44,794 bases of DNA from an uncultured Eubacteriales bacterium (lineage in GTDB: Bacteria; Bacillota; Clostridia; Christensenellales; Aristaeellaceae). The stretch is from NCBI GenBank assembly GCA_902767565.1, contig CACXHY010000016.1, forward strand, positions 1 through 44,794, given 5' to 3'. The position numbers and the translations under genes are program-made. Under the pieces are notes generated by a model. That model worked only from the letters and a program-made list of their open reading frames with translations. It did no database searches and had not been told where the DNA came from. How positions within the stretch are numbered: position 1 is the stretch's first letter; each line of letters starts with the position of its first letter. Of this stretch, positions 17,268-26,080 are shown piece after piece.

Positions 17268-18878
17268 TCAGTCCTTCCTGTCCTCCTGCTCCTTCTGCAC
17301 GTCCTCGAAGGCGGAATACATGGGCGTCAGGCCGCGGTCCCTGCCGGTGATGACGCGGTCGGAATAGTTCTTTGTGATGCGCACCACCAGTCCGCTGAGG
17401 CAGACCACGCCGATGAGGTTCGGGATGGCCATCAGGCCGTTGAAGGTGTCGGACAGGTCGATGGCCAGCTCCACGTTCATCACCGCGCTGAGCATGACCA
17501 TGCCGATGAAGAGGACCTTGTAGATCACGGTGGACCGGGTCCCGAAGAGATACTCCCAGGCCTTGGTGCCGTAGTAGCTCCAACCCAGGATCGTGGTGAA
17601 GGCGAAGAGGCAGACCGCCACGGCAATGAAGATGCCGCCGAAGGTGCCGAAGCTCTTTGTGAAAGCCTCGGTTGCCAGACCCAGCTTGGACGCGCCGGAG
17701 ACGGAGGCGCCGGTCTCCAGGTCCACCACGCCGGAGGTGAGGATCACCAGCGCCGTGCAGGTGCAGACGATGATGGTATCGGCAAAGACCTCGAAGATGC
17801 CCCAAAGGCCCTGCACCACCGGCTCCTTCACATTGGAGGCGGAATGCACCATGACGGAGGAGCCCAGGCCGGCCTCGTTGGAGAACACGCCCCGCTTGAA
17901 GCCCCAGGTCATGGCGTTGGCGATGACCGCGCCGGCGGTGCCGCCCGCGGCGGCCCTGAAGTTGAAGGCCCCCTTGAAGATGGCCCCGAACGCGGCGGGG
18001 ACCTTGGTGATGTTCATGAAGATGATCACCAGCGAACCCAGGATGAAGAATACCGCCATAAAGGGCACGATGCGTTCATTGGTGGTGGCGATGCGCTTCA
18101 GGCCGCCCAGGATCACCAGGGACAGCAGCACGATCAGCACGATGCCGGTGACCAGGTTGACGGTGCCGATGCGGGCAGTCTCCGCGGCAGCCTCGCCGGT
18201 CTCGGTCAGGGTCGTCTCCGTCACACCTTCGGGAAGCGCGGCCTCCTCGTCGGGCACGGCGGCGCTTTCCACCACGGCGGGCTTCGCCAGGGTGTTGATG
18301 CTCTCGGTGATGGAGGCCACCTGGCCCATGTTGCCGATGCCGAAGGAGGCCACGATGGCAAAGACGGAGAAGCAGACCGCCAGCACCTTGCCCACCTGCC
18401 TGCCGTGCTTCATCCGGCCCACGCCGTCCCTCAGGTAATACATGGCGCCGCCGCTCCACTCGCCCTTTTCATTGCGGCGGCGGAAGAAGATGCCCAGCAC
18501 GTTCTCGGAGTAGTTGGTCATCATGCCCAGCACCGCGGCGATCCACATCCAGAAGATGGCGCCGGGGCCGCCGGAGGTGATGGCCACCGCGACGCCCACG
18601 ATATTGCCGGTGCCGATGGTGGCCGACAGGGCGGTGCACAGCGCCTGGAACTGGGAGACCGAGTGCCTGTCGTGGCTCTTGCGGACCCCGCCCTCCTTGC
18701 GGAAGAGCTTGCCGATGGTGGCGGACCACATGTGTCCGAAGCGCCGGAACTGGAAGCCCTTGGTCAGCACCGTCATCAGAATGCCCGTGCCGATCAGCAG
18801 GATCAGGGCCGGGACTCCCCACACCACGCCGTTGACCGCGTCGTTGACCGTTTTCACCGTCTGGCCGAAATCACCCAT
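17268..18878 (-). CDS. sodium:alanine/glycine symporter (AGCS family)
   Basis: 536 residues with about eleven hydrophobic helices. Na+-coupled uptake of alanine or glycine. Family signatures: PALILLIGTGILMTVLTKGFQ near the N-terminus, ATIGTGNIVGVAVAITSGGPGA in the unwound helix that binds Na+, and MTWGFKRGVFSNEAGLGSS. A ~45-residue charged periplasmic or cytosolic insert (about 205-250) is Glu/Thr-rich. ATG 18878 (MGDFGQTV) is preferred because AAAGGA lies ten bases upstream; an in-frame start at 18902 would overlap that site. The tandem glycine riboswitch upstream suggests glycine is a substrate or signal. Confidence 0.95.
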   Translation of the reverse strand: MGDFGQTVKTVNDAVNGVVWGVPALILLIGTGILMTVLTKGFQFRRFGHMWSATIGKLFRKEGGVRKSHDRHSVSQFQALCTALSATIGTGNIVGVAVAITSGGPGAIFWMWIAAVLGMMTNYSENVLGIFFRRRNEKGEWSGGAMYYLRDGVGRMKHGRQVGKVLAVCFSVFAIVASFGIGNMGQVASITESINTLAKPAVVESAAVPDEEAALPEGVTETTLTETGEAAAETARIGTVNLVTGIVLIVLLSLVILGGLKRIATTNERIVPFMAVFFILGSLVIIFMNITKVPAAFGAIFKGAFNFRAAAGGTAGAVIANAMTWGFKRGVFSNEAGLGSSVMVHSASNVKEPVVQGLWGIFEVFADTIIVCTCTALVILTSGVVDLETGASVSGASKLGLATEAFTKSFGTFGGIFIAVAVCLFAFTTILGWSYYGTKAWEYLFGTRSTVIYKVLFIGMVMLSAVMNVELAIDLSDTFNGLMAIPNLIGVVCLSGLVVRITKNYSDRVITGRDRGLTPMYSAFEDVQKEQEDRKD

Positions 18879-18959
18879 GCCGCATCCGTCCTTTCGAAAC
18901 AAAAACAGGATCCCGCCGAAGTGAGATCTCAGACAAGGGACCGAAAGACAGCACGGAAA

Positions 18960-19128
18960 ATGCCGGTCTCTGTCCTTTCGCCTGAGAGATTAGCCGGATG
19001 ACCGGCTTTGCACCTTCGGCACCCGGCCCGGGCCGGGATTCTCCAGAGTGTCATCCACGGGCAGTCTGCGCACCTGAGAGTTTTACTCCTTCGGTCACCT
19101 TGCGGTGTTTCCTGCTCGCTTCCAATGA
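18960..19128 (-). ncRNA. tandem glycine riboswitch
   Basis: Read on the minus strand, aptamer 1 has GACCGAAGGAGTAAAACTCTCAGG (listed here only by its core, ACCGAAGGAG ... CTCTCAGG, about 19098-19073) and aptamer 2 has GGAGAAT, GCACCGAAGGTGCAAA and ATCTCTCAGGCGAAAGGAC (about 19042-18975), the gcvT-motif cores. The pair lies between a promoter and an AGCS symporter, a well-known gene target. The expression platform (18879-18955) has no textbook terminator; GATC-based stem followed by CTGTTTTTGTTT just upstream of the ribosome binding site is the likely switch. Confidence 0.93.
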
Positions 19129-19135
19129 CGCGGAT

Positions 19136-19163
19136 ATTGTAGCAGTTTCCCCGCCGGAATCAA
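19136..19163 (-). promoter_or_regulatory. riboswitch-symporter promoter
   Basis: Minus strand TTGATT (19163-19158), 16 bases, TACAAT (19141-19136). Transcription would begin near 19128, at the first base of the aptamer region. Between 19164 and 19341 nothing else is seen. Confidence 0.7.
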
Positions 19164-19341
19164 GGGCCGACGGGCCGTGCGGCTGTTCTTTTGCTGTACT
19201 GCCGGAAGGCGGGGACGGAATCCGCGTTCCGCGGCCGTCCGGCGAAAAAGGACACGCTCGCGGCCTCCCCGCCGGCACGGCGTCGCCGGATCCGCCCGGG
19301 GCCGCGGCATGTCCTCTACGCTCCCGGTTCCCGGGGCGGGT

Positions 19342-19926
19342 CTATCTGCCGACGTAGAGATACCGGCCCTCATTGCGGGTCTTGACCGCCGGGTAGGGAC
19401 CGTCGATATAGCCCAGGCACACGAACACGATGGGCATGTAGTCGGGATCCAGCCCCCACCGGTCCAGATACTCCCGCATGCCGGGCCGGGCGAAGGTGGC
19501 CTCGGCGCGGCCCACGATCACGCTGGAGACTCCCAGAGCATAGGCTTCCAGCACCATGTTCTGGGCGCAGACGAAGGCGGAGCCGATGGGGTTCACCATG
19601 GTCTTTTTGTCGCGCCGGATGCACACCATGGCCAGGGCCGGGCAGCCGTAGAAGCCGCTGCGGATGCTCTTGTCGTCGATGATGGAGGGCTGGTCCTTCG
19701 ACACGCCGGCGTCCCAGTTGCGATTCTCGCAGTCGGCGTTGACCACGCCGATCTTTTCGATGGTCTCCGGGTCGTCCAGCATGATGATCCTGGTGCCCTG
19801 CCGTCCGCCGGGATTGGGGGCAAACAGGCCGGCCTCGGCGATCAGGTCCAGCTTCTCCCGTTCCACGGGCTGCTTCAGATACTTGCGGATAGATCGGCGA
19901 TTGCGGATCATGTCCATCAGTTCCAT
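19342..19926 (-). CDS. nitroreductase family flavoprotein
   Basis: 194 residues. FMN-dependent NAD(P)H oxidoreductase fold; physiological substrate unknown. N-terminal FMN-phosphate motif RNRRSIRKYLKQPVE, then APNPGGRQGTRI, the C-terminal half with MVLEAYALGVSSVIVG and the VCLGY strand near the end. Start ATG 19926 follows GGAGGAGGG; longer in-frame openings upstream are not translated in any recognisable way. The convergent-free neighbour upstream is an HxlR regulator on the same strand. Confidence 0.93.
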   Translation of the reverse strand: MELMDMIRNRRSIRKYLKQPVEREKLDLIAEAGLFAPNPGGRQGTRIIMLDDPETIEKIGVVNADCENRNWDAGVSKDQPSIIDDKSIRSGFYGCPALAMVCIRRDKKTMVNPIGSAFVCAQNMVLEAYALGVSSVIVGRAEATFARPGMREYLDRWGLDPDYMPIVFVCLGYIDGPYPAVKTRNEGRYLYVGR

Positions 19927-19981
19927 GGGGATCCCTCCTCCTGTTCGGGTGCGGCGGCCGGATCGGCCCGCCCGTGATTCC

Positions 19982-20009
19982 ATTATACCGTTCCGTGCGC
20001 GCGGCGCAA
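19982..20009 (-). promoter_or_regulatory. nitroreductase promoter
   Basis: Minus strand TTGCGC (20009-20004), 16 bases, TATAAT (19987-19982). It implies the nitroreductase is transcribed separately from the upstream regulator. Confidence 0.65.
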
Positions 20010-20115
20010 GTACGCACCTTTTGGTAACCGGGCATGATGCAGGGTGCCCGGGCGCTGCAGCGCGGGCCGTCGCGGCGGATCTGTCGGCGGTCTGCGCGGC
20101 AAGCCCGAGCGGCGC

Positions 20116-20157
20116 AGAAAAAAGAAGCCGACGCCCACGGTCGGGGCCCCGGCTTCG
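20116..20157 (-). terminator. hxlR-type gene terminator
   Basis: Minus strand stem GAAGCCG / CGGCTTC (20156-20150 with 20130-20124) with an internal GGGGCCCCGACC region, then TTTTTT (20123-20118). Follows the regulator's stop codon at 20166. Confidence 0.8.
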
Positions 20158-20165
20158 TCTGTCGT

Positions 20166-20498
20166 TCAGTTCTCCCGGACTATCCGCTGATAGCCGCGGC
20201 CCCAGGCCTCCATGGCACTGATGATGGGCCGCATGGAGTCTCCCAGATCGCTGAGGGCGTACTCCACCCGGGGCGGGACCTCCGGGTAGACCGTGCGGGT
20301 GATGATGCCGTCGCTCTCCAGCGCCCGGAGATTGTCCGTCAGCACCTTCTGGCTGATGCCGGGGATGGAGCGCTGCATCTCGTTGAAGCGCCAGGGCCGG
20401 GTCATCAGGTTCCGCAGGATCAGGATCTTCCATTTGTTGCCGATGAGCTGCACCGTGGTCTGGACAGGGCAATCCGGCAGTTCTTCCTTTGTCAGCAT
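20166..20498 (-). CDS. HxlR family winged-helix transcriptional regulator
   Basis: 110 residues, the standard length. HxlR proteins (HxlR, YodB, HypR) are small dimeric winged-helix regulators, often sensing aldehydes or disulfide/quinone stress through an N-terminal Cys. Here a Cys sits in EELPDCPVQTTVQLIGNKWK, at the usual sensing position, followed by the wHTH (MQRSIPGISQKVLTDNLRAL) and the wing VEYALSDLG. ATG 20498 has AGGGAGGTG upstream. It likely controls itself and the adjacent nitroreductase, a frequent pairing. Confidence 0.95.
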   Translation of the reverse strand: MLTKEELPDCPVQTTVQLIGNKWKILILRNLMTRPWRFNEMQRSIPGISQKVLTDNLRALESDGIITRTVYPEVPPRVEYALSDLGDSMRPIISAMEAWGRGYQRIVREN

Positions 20499-20521
20499 GG
20501 CGCTGCACCTCCCTGGCTGTA

Positions 20522-20578
20522 TGCACATGCTCTTTTGTGTGCTGCAATCATATTAGCATGTGCAGCTCCGTGCGTCAA
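20522..20578 (-). promoter_or_regulatory. hxlR promoter with inverted-repeat operator
   Basis: Minus strand TTGACG (20578-20573), 17 bases, TAATAT (20555-20550). A perfect 10-bp inverted repeat, TGCACATGCT (20522-20531) / AGCATGTGCA (20555-20564), has one arm in the spacer and the other downstream of the start site, 33 bp apart centre to centre. Confidence 0.7.
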
Positions 20579-20676
20579 GCTCACGGCAAAGCCTCCGCCG
20601 GAGGGCTCCGGGAGCCGGGCGTCCCGCGGAACGAAGACTGCCCCCGCGGCCCGTGCCTGCGCTTGCGGGACGCGCG

Positions 20677-21645
20677 TCAGCCCCGCAGGACGCGATCGGC
20701 GAAGCGGGCGAAGGCCAGGGTGTCCCTCAGGGGGATCAGATCGCTCTCGGTCCTCCCCTCCCGCAGACACCGGACAAAGTGGGCGATCTCGTGGACGAAG
20801 CCCTCCTCCTCCGGGTCCTCGAAGGTCTCCAGCAGCTCGCCGCCGTTGCCGTACAGCTGCGTCCTGCGGCAGCCCGGGAAGTACTCCTGCAGGATGAAGC
20901 CTTCCGTGCCGGAGAGGGTGGCGGCGGTGTCCGCGCGTCCCTCAATGGAGGCCAGGCAGTCGGCCAGGACGCCGCTGTCATACCGCAGGGCCATGGCCAC
21001 CGTGGCGTCCACCCCGGTGGGGCCCCGTACCACGGAGGTCCGCACGTCATCCGGCTCTCCGCCCATGAGACCGGTGACATACTCGTAGGGATAGACCCCC
21101 GCGTCCAGCAGCGCGCCGCCGCCCAGCGCGGGGTCCCACAGGCGGCCGTGCTTTGTCCGCTCGGTGCAGGGGTTCGCGAAGCAGAAGGCCGCGCGGATCA
21201 GGGTCAGCCGGCCGATCCGGCCCTCCCGGATCCACTCCCGGGCCTTCAGGAAGGCCGGCTGGGTACGGGTCCAGAAGCCCTCCATCATCAGCACCTGCTT
21301 TTCCCGGGCCAGAGCGACGGTCTCCTCCGCCTCCTCCCCGTTCACGAAAAAGGGCTTCTCGCAGAGGACGGGCTTCCCCGCCCGGAGGCACTGCCGCGCA
21401 ACGGCCGCGTGGGCGGTGTGGACGGTGGCGATGTAGACCGCCTGCACCTTCCCGTCCCGGATCAGCGCTTCATAGCTCTCGCAGGCCAGGGCCGCGCCGT
21501 GGGCCCCGGCGAAGGCCCGCGCTCTTTCCGGGTCCCGGGCGGCGCAGGCATACAGCTCCGCGCAGTCCGACTTCTTCAGCGCGTTCGCGAAACGGGCCGC
21601 GATGCCGCCGCAGCCGATGATGCCGAAACGGATCTTCTCCGTCAT
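20677..21645 (-). CDS. Gfo/Idh/MocA family oxidoreductase
   Basis: 322 residues. NAD(P)-dependent sugar or polyol dehydrogenase family. Rossmann motif FGIIGCGGIAARFANALKK at the N-terminus, AVYIATVHTAHAAVA, and the hallmark CEKPF with the catalytic Lys (about residue 97); the C-terminal alpha/beta domain includes GGGALLDAGVYPYEYV with the usual catalytic Asp/His-region. Substrate not predictable; no sugar operon nearby. Start supported by GGGAGGG. Confidence 0.94.
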   Translation of the reverse strand: MTEKIRFGIIGCGGIAARFANALKKSDCAELYACAARDPERARAFAGAHGAALACESYEALIRDGKVQAVYIATVHTAHAAVARQCLRAGKPVLCEKPFFVNGEEAEETVALAREKQVLMMEGFWTRTQPAFLKAREWIREGRIGRLTLIRAAFCFANPCTERTKHGRLWDPALGGGALLDAGVYPYEYVTGLMGGEPDDVRTSVVRGPTGVDATVAMALRYDSGVLADCLASIEGRADTAATLSGTEGFILQEYFPGCRRTQLYGNGGELLETFEDPEEEGFVHEIAHFVRCLREGRTESDLIPLRDTLAFARFADRVLRG

Positions 21646-21675
21646 ATCGATCCCTCCCGTTGCAATTGCAGGATA

Positions 21676-22359
21676 TCAGCGGGATCCCGCGCGAGGCCGC
21701 CGGATCTGCGCCGTGACCGTGAGGCTGTCCGGCTCCGCACGGCAGGGCAGGAAGAGGATCTCCACCCCCGCCTCCTCCGCCTCCCGCAAAGCCTCTCCGA
21801 ATCCGGGGTGGGTGGCCGTGTTGGGCCGCACCTCCGTGACGCCGTCCATCTGGATCACGAAGGCGAGGGCGGCCCGGATGCCCTCCCGCCTGGCCCTGAC
21901 GAGCTCCCGCAGGTGCTTCGCCCCGCGCTCGGTGGGGGCGTCCGGGAAGTATCCGATGCCGCCGACTTCCAGGGTGCAGCCCTTCACCTCCAGCAGGACC
22001 CGCTCCCCGCCCCGCTCCAGGCAGAAGTCGATCCGGGAGCTTCCGTACCGGGATTCCGGCGTGATCCGATCCCAGCCCTGCCCCTCCAGCCACTCCCGCA
22101 CCACCCGGTTGGGGGCCTGGCTGTCGATGTTCACCAGCAGGCCGCCCGGCTTGCGGACCGCCACCAGATCGTATGTCGTGCTGCGCCCGGCCGTCCCAGG
22201 CGCGGTGAGCCAGACCTCGGCGCCGGGCAGCAGGAGTTCCCGGCAGCGCCCGGTGTTCTTCACATGGACGGTCTCCACGCGGCCGTTCAGCTCCACATGG
22301 GCGATAAAACGGTTGGGGCGGTCCAGAAAGACGGCCCGGACGATGCTGGCGTATCTCAT
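21676..22359 (-). CDS. sfsA: SfsA family DNA/RNA nuclease-like protein
   Basis: 227 residues, the normal length. SfsA (sugar fermentation stimulation protein) has an OB-like N-terminal domain and a PD-(D/E)xK-type nuclease fold; its cell role is unsettled. Visible motifs: FLDRPNRFIAHVELNG and CRELLLPGAEVWL at the N-terminus; SRIDFCLERGGERVLLEVKGCTL with the D...ExK catalytic residues; GIGYFPDAPTERGAKHLREL. The ATG at 22359 matches where family members start, yet has no ribosome binding site (see promoter). Confidence 0.95.
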   Translation of the reverse strand: MRYASIVRAVFLDRPNRFIAHVELNGRVETVHVKNTGRCRELLLPGAEVWLTAPGTAGRSTTYDLVAVRKPGGLLVNIDSQAPNRVVREWLEGQGWDRITPESRYGSSRIDFCLERGGERVLLEVKGCTLEVGGIGYFPDAPTERGAKHLRELVRARREGIRAALAFVIQMDGVTEVRPNTATHPGFGEALREAEEAGVEILFLPCRAEPDSLTVTAQIRRPRAGSR

Positions 22360-22365
22360 GGGGCC

Positions 22366-22394
22366 ATTCTACACGAACCCGGCCCCAAATGCAA
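22366..22394 (-). promoter_or_regulatory. sfsA promoter giving a leaderless mRNA
   Basis: Minus strand TTGCAT (22394-22389), 17 bases, TAGAAT (22371-22366). Only six bases separate the -10 from the ATG at 22359, so transcription should start at or within a base or two of the start codon. Confidence 0.65.
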
Positions 22395-22462
22395 GCCCGG
22401 GAGGATCGGCCCGCACCGCCCGACATTTCGTGCGCCGCGATGCGGTTTTCGGCCGCTTCGCC

Positions 22463-22491
22463 TTGCGTTCCCCGCGGATCCGTGCTACGCT
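22463..22491 (+). promoter_or_regulatory. promoter of the DUF4003 gene
   Basis: TTGCGT (22463-22468), 17 bases, TACGCT (22486-22491), then a ~40-base leader with AGAGGAGG before the ATG. Confidence 0.55.
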
Positions 22492-22537
22492 CCCAGCGTC
22501 GGAAGCACAGACCCGCATCCGGCAGAGGAGGATCATC

Positions 22538-23542
22538 ATGAACGCCAAGCTTCAGGCCCTGTGCGAACAGATGGCGGAGAACCGCGCCGTCCTGCGCGCC
22601 GCGCTCCGCTGGGAGGACGACCAGCTGTACCCCGTCGGCGCCAATCTGTTCTGCGCCGCCGGCAGGACGCCGGATCCGGAAAGGCTCGCCGCCGCCCGGG
22701 CCCTGGTCAAAGCGGAGACGGGCCTGTTCTCCAACTTCCGCGGCCATGTGCGCCTGCCCCTGATCTGCATGCTGTCCATGGAGGAGGATCCCGCGGACCG
22801 CATGCGCCGGATCCGGGAGGCCTACCGCGCGCTGAAGGGATACTTTTATTCGTCCGATTACCTGGCCCTGGCGGCCTTCTCCCTCTCGGAGCGGACCGGG
22901 AACGCCATGGACGCCGCGGCGGAGCGGTCCCGTGTCCTGTACGACCGGATGAAGCGGGAGCACCGCTTCCTCACCGGCTCCGAGGACAGCGTGTTCGCCG
23001 TGCTGCTGGCCCTGTCCGACCGGAGCGACGACGCGCTGACCGAGGACGCGGAAGCCTGCTATGAGCGGCTGAAGCTCCGCTTCCGCGACAGCAACAGCAT
23101 GCAGACGGTGTCCCACGTGCTGGCCCTGGACCGCCGCTCTCCCAAGGAGAAGACCGAGCGGGTGGCCGACCTGTACGACGAGCTGGTCCGCCTGGGCGGC
23201 AAATACAGCCGCTGCCGGGAGATGGCCGTGCTGGCGGCCCTGGCCCTGACCGACGGGGACGTCCGTCCCATGGCCGCCGAGATCCTGGAGGCCTCGGACT
23301 GCCTGCGCCCGTGCAAGGGCTGGAACGGCATCTTCGGCTTCCCGGCCCGGACCCGGGCCATGCACGCCGCCATGCTGGTGACGGACCTGCACATGGCGGA
23401 AGCGTTCCCGGCCGCGTCGGTGGCCTCGCTGACGGGCGTGGCGGCCGCGGAACAGACCGTGCTCGCGGCGGTGCTGGCCGCGCAGATGGCCACCTGCGCC
23501 ATCGTGGCCGCCAGCGCGTCCTCCTCGTCCTCCGGCGCCTGA
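22538..23542 (+). CDS. DUF4003 family protein
   Basis: 334 residues, mostly alpha-helical. The pattern of this family is visible: a first helix block ending ...ALVKAETGLFSNFRGH, the YRALKGYFYSSDYLALAAF segment, RMKREHRFLTGSEDSVFAVLLA, and a C-terminal hydrophobic Ala-rich stretch (about 300-326), ending in a run of serines. Function unknown. Start supported by AGAGGAGG. Confidence 0.8.
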   Translation: MNAKLQALCEQMAENRAVLRAALRWEDDQLYPVGANLFCAAGRTPDPERLAAARALVKAETGLFSNFRGHVRLPLICMLSMEEDPADRMRRIREAYRALKGYFYSSDYLALAAFSLSERTGNAMDAAAERSRVLYDRMKREHRFLTGSEDSVFAVLLALSDRSDDALTEDAEACYERLKLRFRDSNSMQTVSHVLALDRRSPKEKTERVADLYDELVRLGGKYSRCREMAVLAALALTDGDVRPMAAEILEASDCLRPCKGWNGIFGFPARTRAMHAAMLVTDLHMAEAFPAASVASLTGVAAAEQTVLAAVLAAQMATCAIVAASASSSSSGA

Positions 23543-23622
23543 TCCCATCCCGGAAGGCCCGTCACGGCGCGTCGCGGCATCGCGGCGCGCCCTTTCCGTC
23601 CGGGGATCCGCGGGCGGCGCGT

Positions 23623-23651
23623 TTGCCTTTTGGACCGTTTTCTGGTATGGT
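23623..23651 (+). promoter_or_regulatory. promoter of the helicase-sirtuin-GNAT operon
   Basis: TTGCCT (23623-23628), 17 bases, TATGGT (23646-23651), followed by GGGAGGTG before the ATG at 23674. No other promoter is evident before the terminator at 27292. Confidence 0.55.
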
Positions 23652-23673
23652 GGAGGGGAAGGGAGGTGATCGC

Positions 23674-26058
23674 ATGGAACACACGGAAGCCCTGGCCGCG
23701 TACATCGGCCGGATCAGCGCCGAGCGGGAGCGGTTCCTGCGCCAGCGCACCGCGAAGCAGCTGGAGCCGGAGCTGAAGCGCATGGCCCCGCCCGATCGGG
23801 AGACGTATCTGCGGAGCGACGCGTTCGAGCGGCTCCTGTATCAGCAGAAGCGCCGCGACAAGGTGTATCAGGCCCTGCAGCGGGGCGAACTGATCCAGGA
23901 CTTCCACCGGGCGGAGTTCGACCAGCTGCTCCCCCTGATCGAAAGCGAGCTGCGCCGCGGCCACGACGTGGATCTCCCCTTCCTGCGGTCGGTCTCCCGG
24001 TACCGGCTGACCCTGGGCCGGGCATACGCGGCGGTGGACCGGGTGCGGCGGCGGGCGCCCCAGCAGTTCTTCCAGCGTCAGCACGCGGCCTTCACGGACG
24101 AAGCGGACCGGCGGGTGGAGCGCCTCCTGAAGCACGACGACCTTCCCGCCCTGATCCGCCGCCGGGATTCCGCCGGAACGGTCCTGCAGGCGCTGCTGGA
24201 CGGGATCTTTCAGCACGGCGTCCCGGAGGACCTGACGGAGCGGGCCTTCCTCCCCCGCAGCCTGACCCTGGCCCTGCAGGACGCCCTGTTCCACGCCTTC
24301 CCGGAGCTCGCCGCCGCGCGGAACATCGTCCTCCCGGGCGGAGAGCGGCTGTCCGCGGCCCTGCAGAAGGATATCCGGCGGGAGCGGTACGCCGTATGCG
24401 CCGAGATCAGCCGCCGCTTCCCCGTCAAGCGCATCCGGCGGCTGCTGGCCTCCAACCCCCATGTGAGCCGCACCCAGCGGCAGAGCGACGACGAGCGCCG
24501 GCAGGAGGAGGAGCTGCGGTCCGCCCTGCTCAGCGCCATCCCGGAGCGCTACTGCGACCTCTACCCCAAGGCCCGTGCCATGAAGCGGCGGTTCGTGCTG
24601 CACCTGGGGCCCACCAACTCCGGCAAGACCTTCGAGGGAGTCAACCGCCTCCACAGCGCCATGCGGGGGATCTATCTGGGGCCGCTGCGGCTGCTGGCGG
24701 CGGAGCAGTTCGAGAACCTGAACCTGGAAGGCGTCCCCTGCAGCCTGGTGACCGGGGAGGAGCGCATCACCGTGCCCTTCGCCCGGGTCCAGTCCTCCAC
24801 CGTGGAGATGGCAAGCCTGACGGCGCACTACGACATCGCGGTCATCGACGAGTGCCAGATGGTGGCGGACCGGGACCGTGGCGGCGCCTGGACCGACGCT
24901 ATCCTCGGCCTGTGCGCCGACGAGATCCACGCCTGCGCCTCCCCCGACGCGGAGGACATCCTCACCCGCATGATCGCGGAGTGCGGCGACGAGGTGACCG
25001 TCGTCCGGCACGAGCGCATGACGCCGCTGGTGATGGAGAAGACCCCCTTCCGCTTCCCGGACTCCATCCGCCCCGGCGACGCCCTCATCGTCTTCTCGAA
25101 GGCAAGGGTCCACGCGGTGGCCGCGGAGCTGCGGCAGGCGGGCTTTCATGTGTCGCTGATCTACGGGGCGCTGCCGCCGGACGTCCGCCGGGACCAGGCG
25201 GAGCGCTTCCGGGTGGGGGACACGGAGGTGGTGGTCTCCACCGACGCCATCGCCATGGGCATGAACCTGCCCGTCAAGCGGGTGGTGTTCCTGGAATCGG
25301 AGAAGTTCGACGGGGACATCACCCGGACCCTGACGGACGCGGAATTCAAGCAGATCGCCGGGCGCGCCGGGCGCTTCGGCATCTACGACACGGGCTATGT
25401 GAACGCCTACGGCTTTCACCGCATGGTGGCCCACGCGCTGGACAAGGCCCTGCCGCCCCTGACGGAGGCGGTGATCCGCTTCCCCGGCTCCCTGCTGGGC
25501 CTGCCCCTCCCCCTGACGGAGACCATCCGGCAGTGGATCGGCATGCGGGACAAGGGCTTTTTCACCAAGGCCTCCTCCCAGCGGATGATGACCCTGGCCT
25601 CCATGCTGGAGACGCCCCGCACCGACAAGGAACTGCTGTACCGCTTCGTCTGCATCCCCTTCGACGAGACGGAGCAGGATTTGCTGGAGCGCTGGCGGGC
25701 CCTGTACCGGGCCGAAGCGCGGCACGAGCACGCGGACGTCCTGCCCTCCCTGCCGGACATCGTCGACCCGGATGCCTGCACCTCTCCCATGCTGGACGCC
25801 CTGGAGGCGGATTACCGGCGCTGCGACCTGTACTACAACTATGCCCGCCTCTTCCTGGAGGAGCCGGACGCCGTCCTGGCGGAGATCCAGCAGCGGAAGG
25901 ACCTGATCTCCCGGGGCATCATCCACATCCTGTCCACCCAGCGGCTGCAGGAGAAGCGCTGCGCCTCCTGCGGCAGGCGGCTGGCCTGGAACTGGCCCCA
26001 CCGGCTGTGCGACGACTGCTTCCAGCGGCAGCGCAGGCGGCAGGGGCGCCCGGACTGA
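23674..26058 (+). CDS. Suv3-like superfamily 2 RNA helicase
   Basis: 794 residues. Resembles mitochondrial Suv3 (SUPV3L1), an ATP-dependent RNA helicase of the degradosome. N-terminal ~300 residues are helical and family-specific. Motor: motif I HLGPTNSGKT (about 310-319), motif II VIDECQM (DExQ rather than DExH/D, as in Suv3), SLIYGALPPDVRRDQA, VSTDAIAMGMNLPVKRVVF, motif VI QIAGRAGRFG (about 559). The Suv3 C-terminal region follows, and then a Zn-ribbon-like tail with CASCG and CDDC (from about 763) that I do not know from Suv3 itself. An upstream in-frame extension is ignored because GGGAGGTG marks ATG 23674. Confidence 0.9.
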   Translation: MEHTEALAAYIGRISAERERFLRQRTAKQLEPELKRMAPPDRETYLRSDAFERLLYQQKRRDKVYQALQRGELIQDFHRAEFDQLLPLIESELRRGHDVDLPFLRSVSRYRLTLGRAYAAVDRVRRRAPQQFFQRQHAAFTDEADRRVERLLKHDDLPALIRRRDSAGTVLQALLDGIFQHGVPEDLTERAFLPRSLTLALQDALFHAFPELAAARNIVLPGGERLSAALQKDIRRERYAVCAEISRRFPVKRIRRLLASNPHVSRTQRQSDDERRQEEELRSALLSAIPERYCDLYPKARAMKRRFVLHLGPTNSGKTFEGVNRLHSAMRGIYLGPLRLLAAEQFENLNLEGVPCSLVTGEERITVPFARVQSSTVEMASLTAHYDIAVIDECQMVADRDRGGAWTDAILGLCADEIHACASPDAEDILTRMIAECGDEVTVVRHERMTPLVMEKTPFRFPDSIRPGDALIVFSKARVHAVAAELRQAGFHVSLIYGALPPDVRRDQAERFRVGDTEVVVSTDAIAMGMNLPVKRVVFLESEKFDGDITRTLTDAEFKQIAGRAGRFGIYDTGYVNAYGFHRMVAHALDKALPPLTEAVIRFPGSLLGLPLPLTETIRQWIGMRDKGFFTKASSQRMMTLASMLETPRTDKELLYRFVCIPFDETEQDLLERWRALYRAEARHEHADVLPSLPDIVDPDACTSPMLDALEADYRRCDLYYNYARLFLEEPDAVLAEIQQRKDLISRGIIHILSTQRLQEKRCASCGRRLAWNWPHRLCDDCFQRQRRRQGRPD

Positions 26059-26080
26059 GAAAGCGCGGAGGTGCGTCGGC

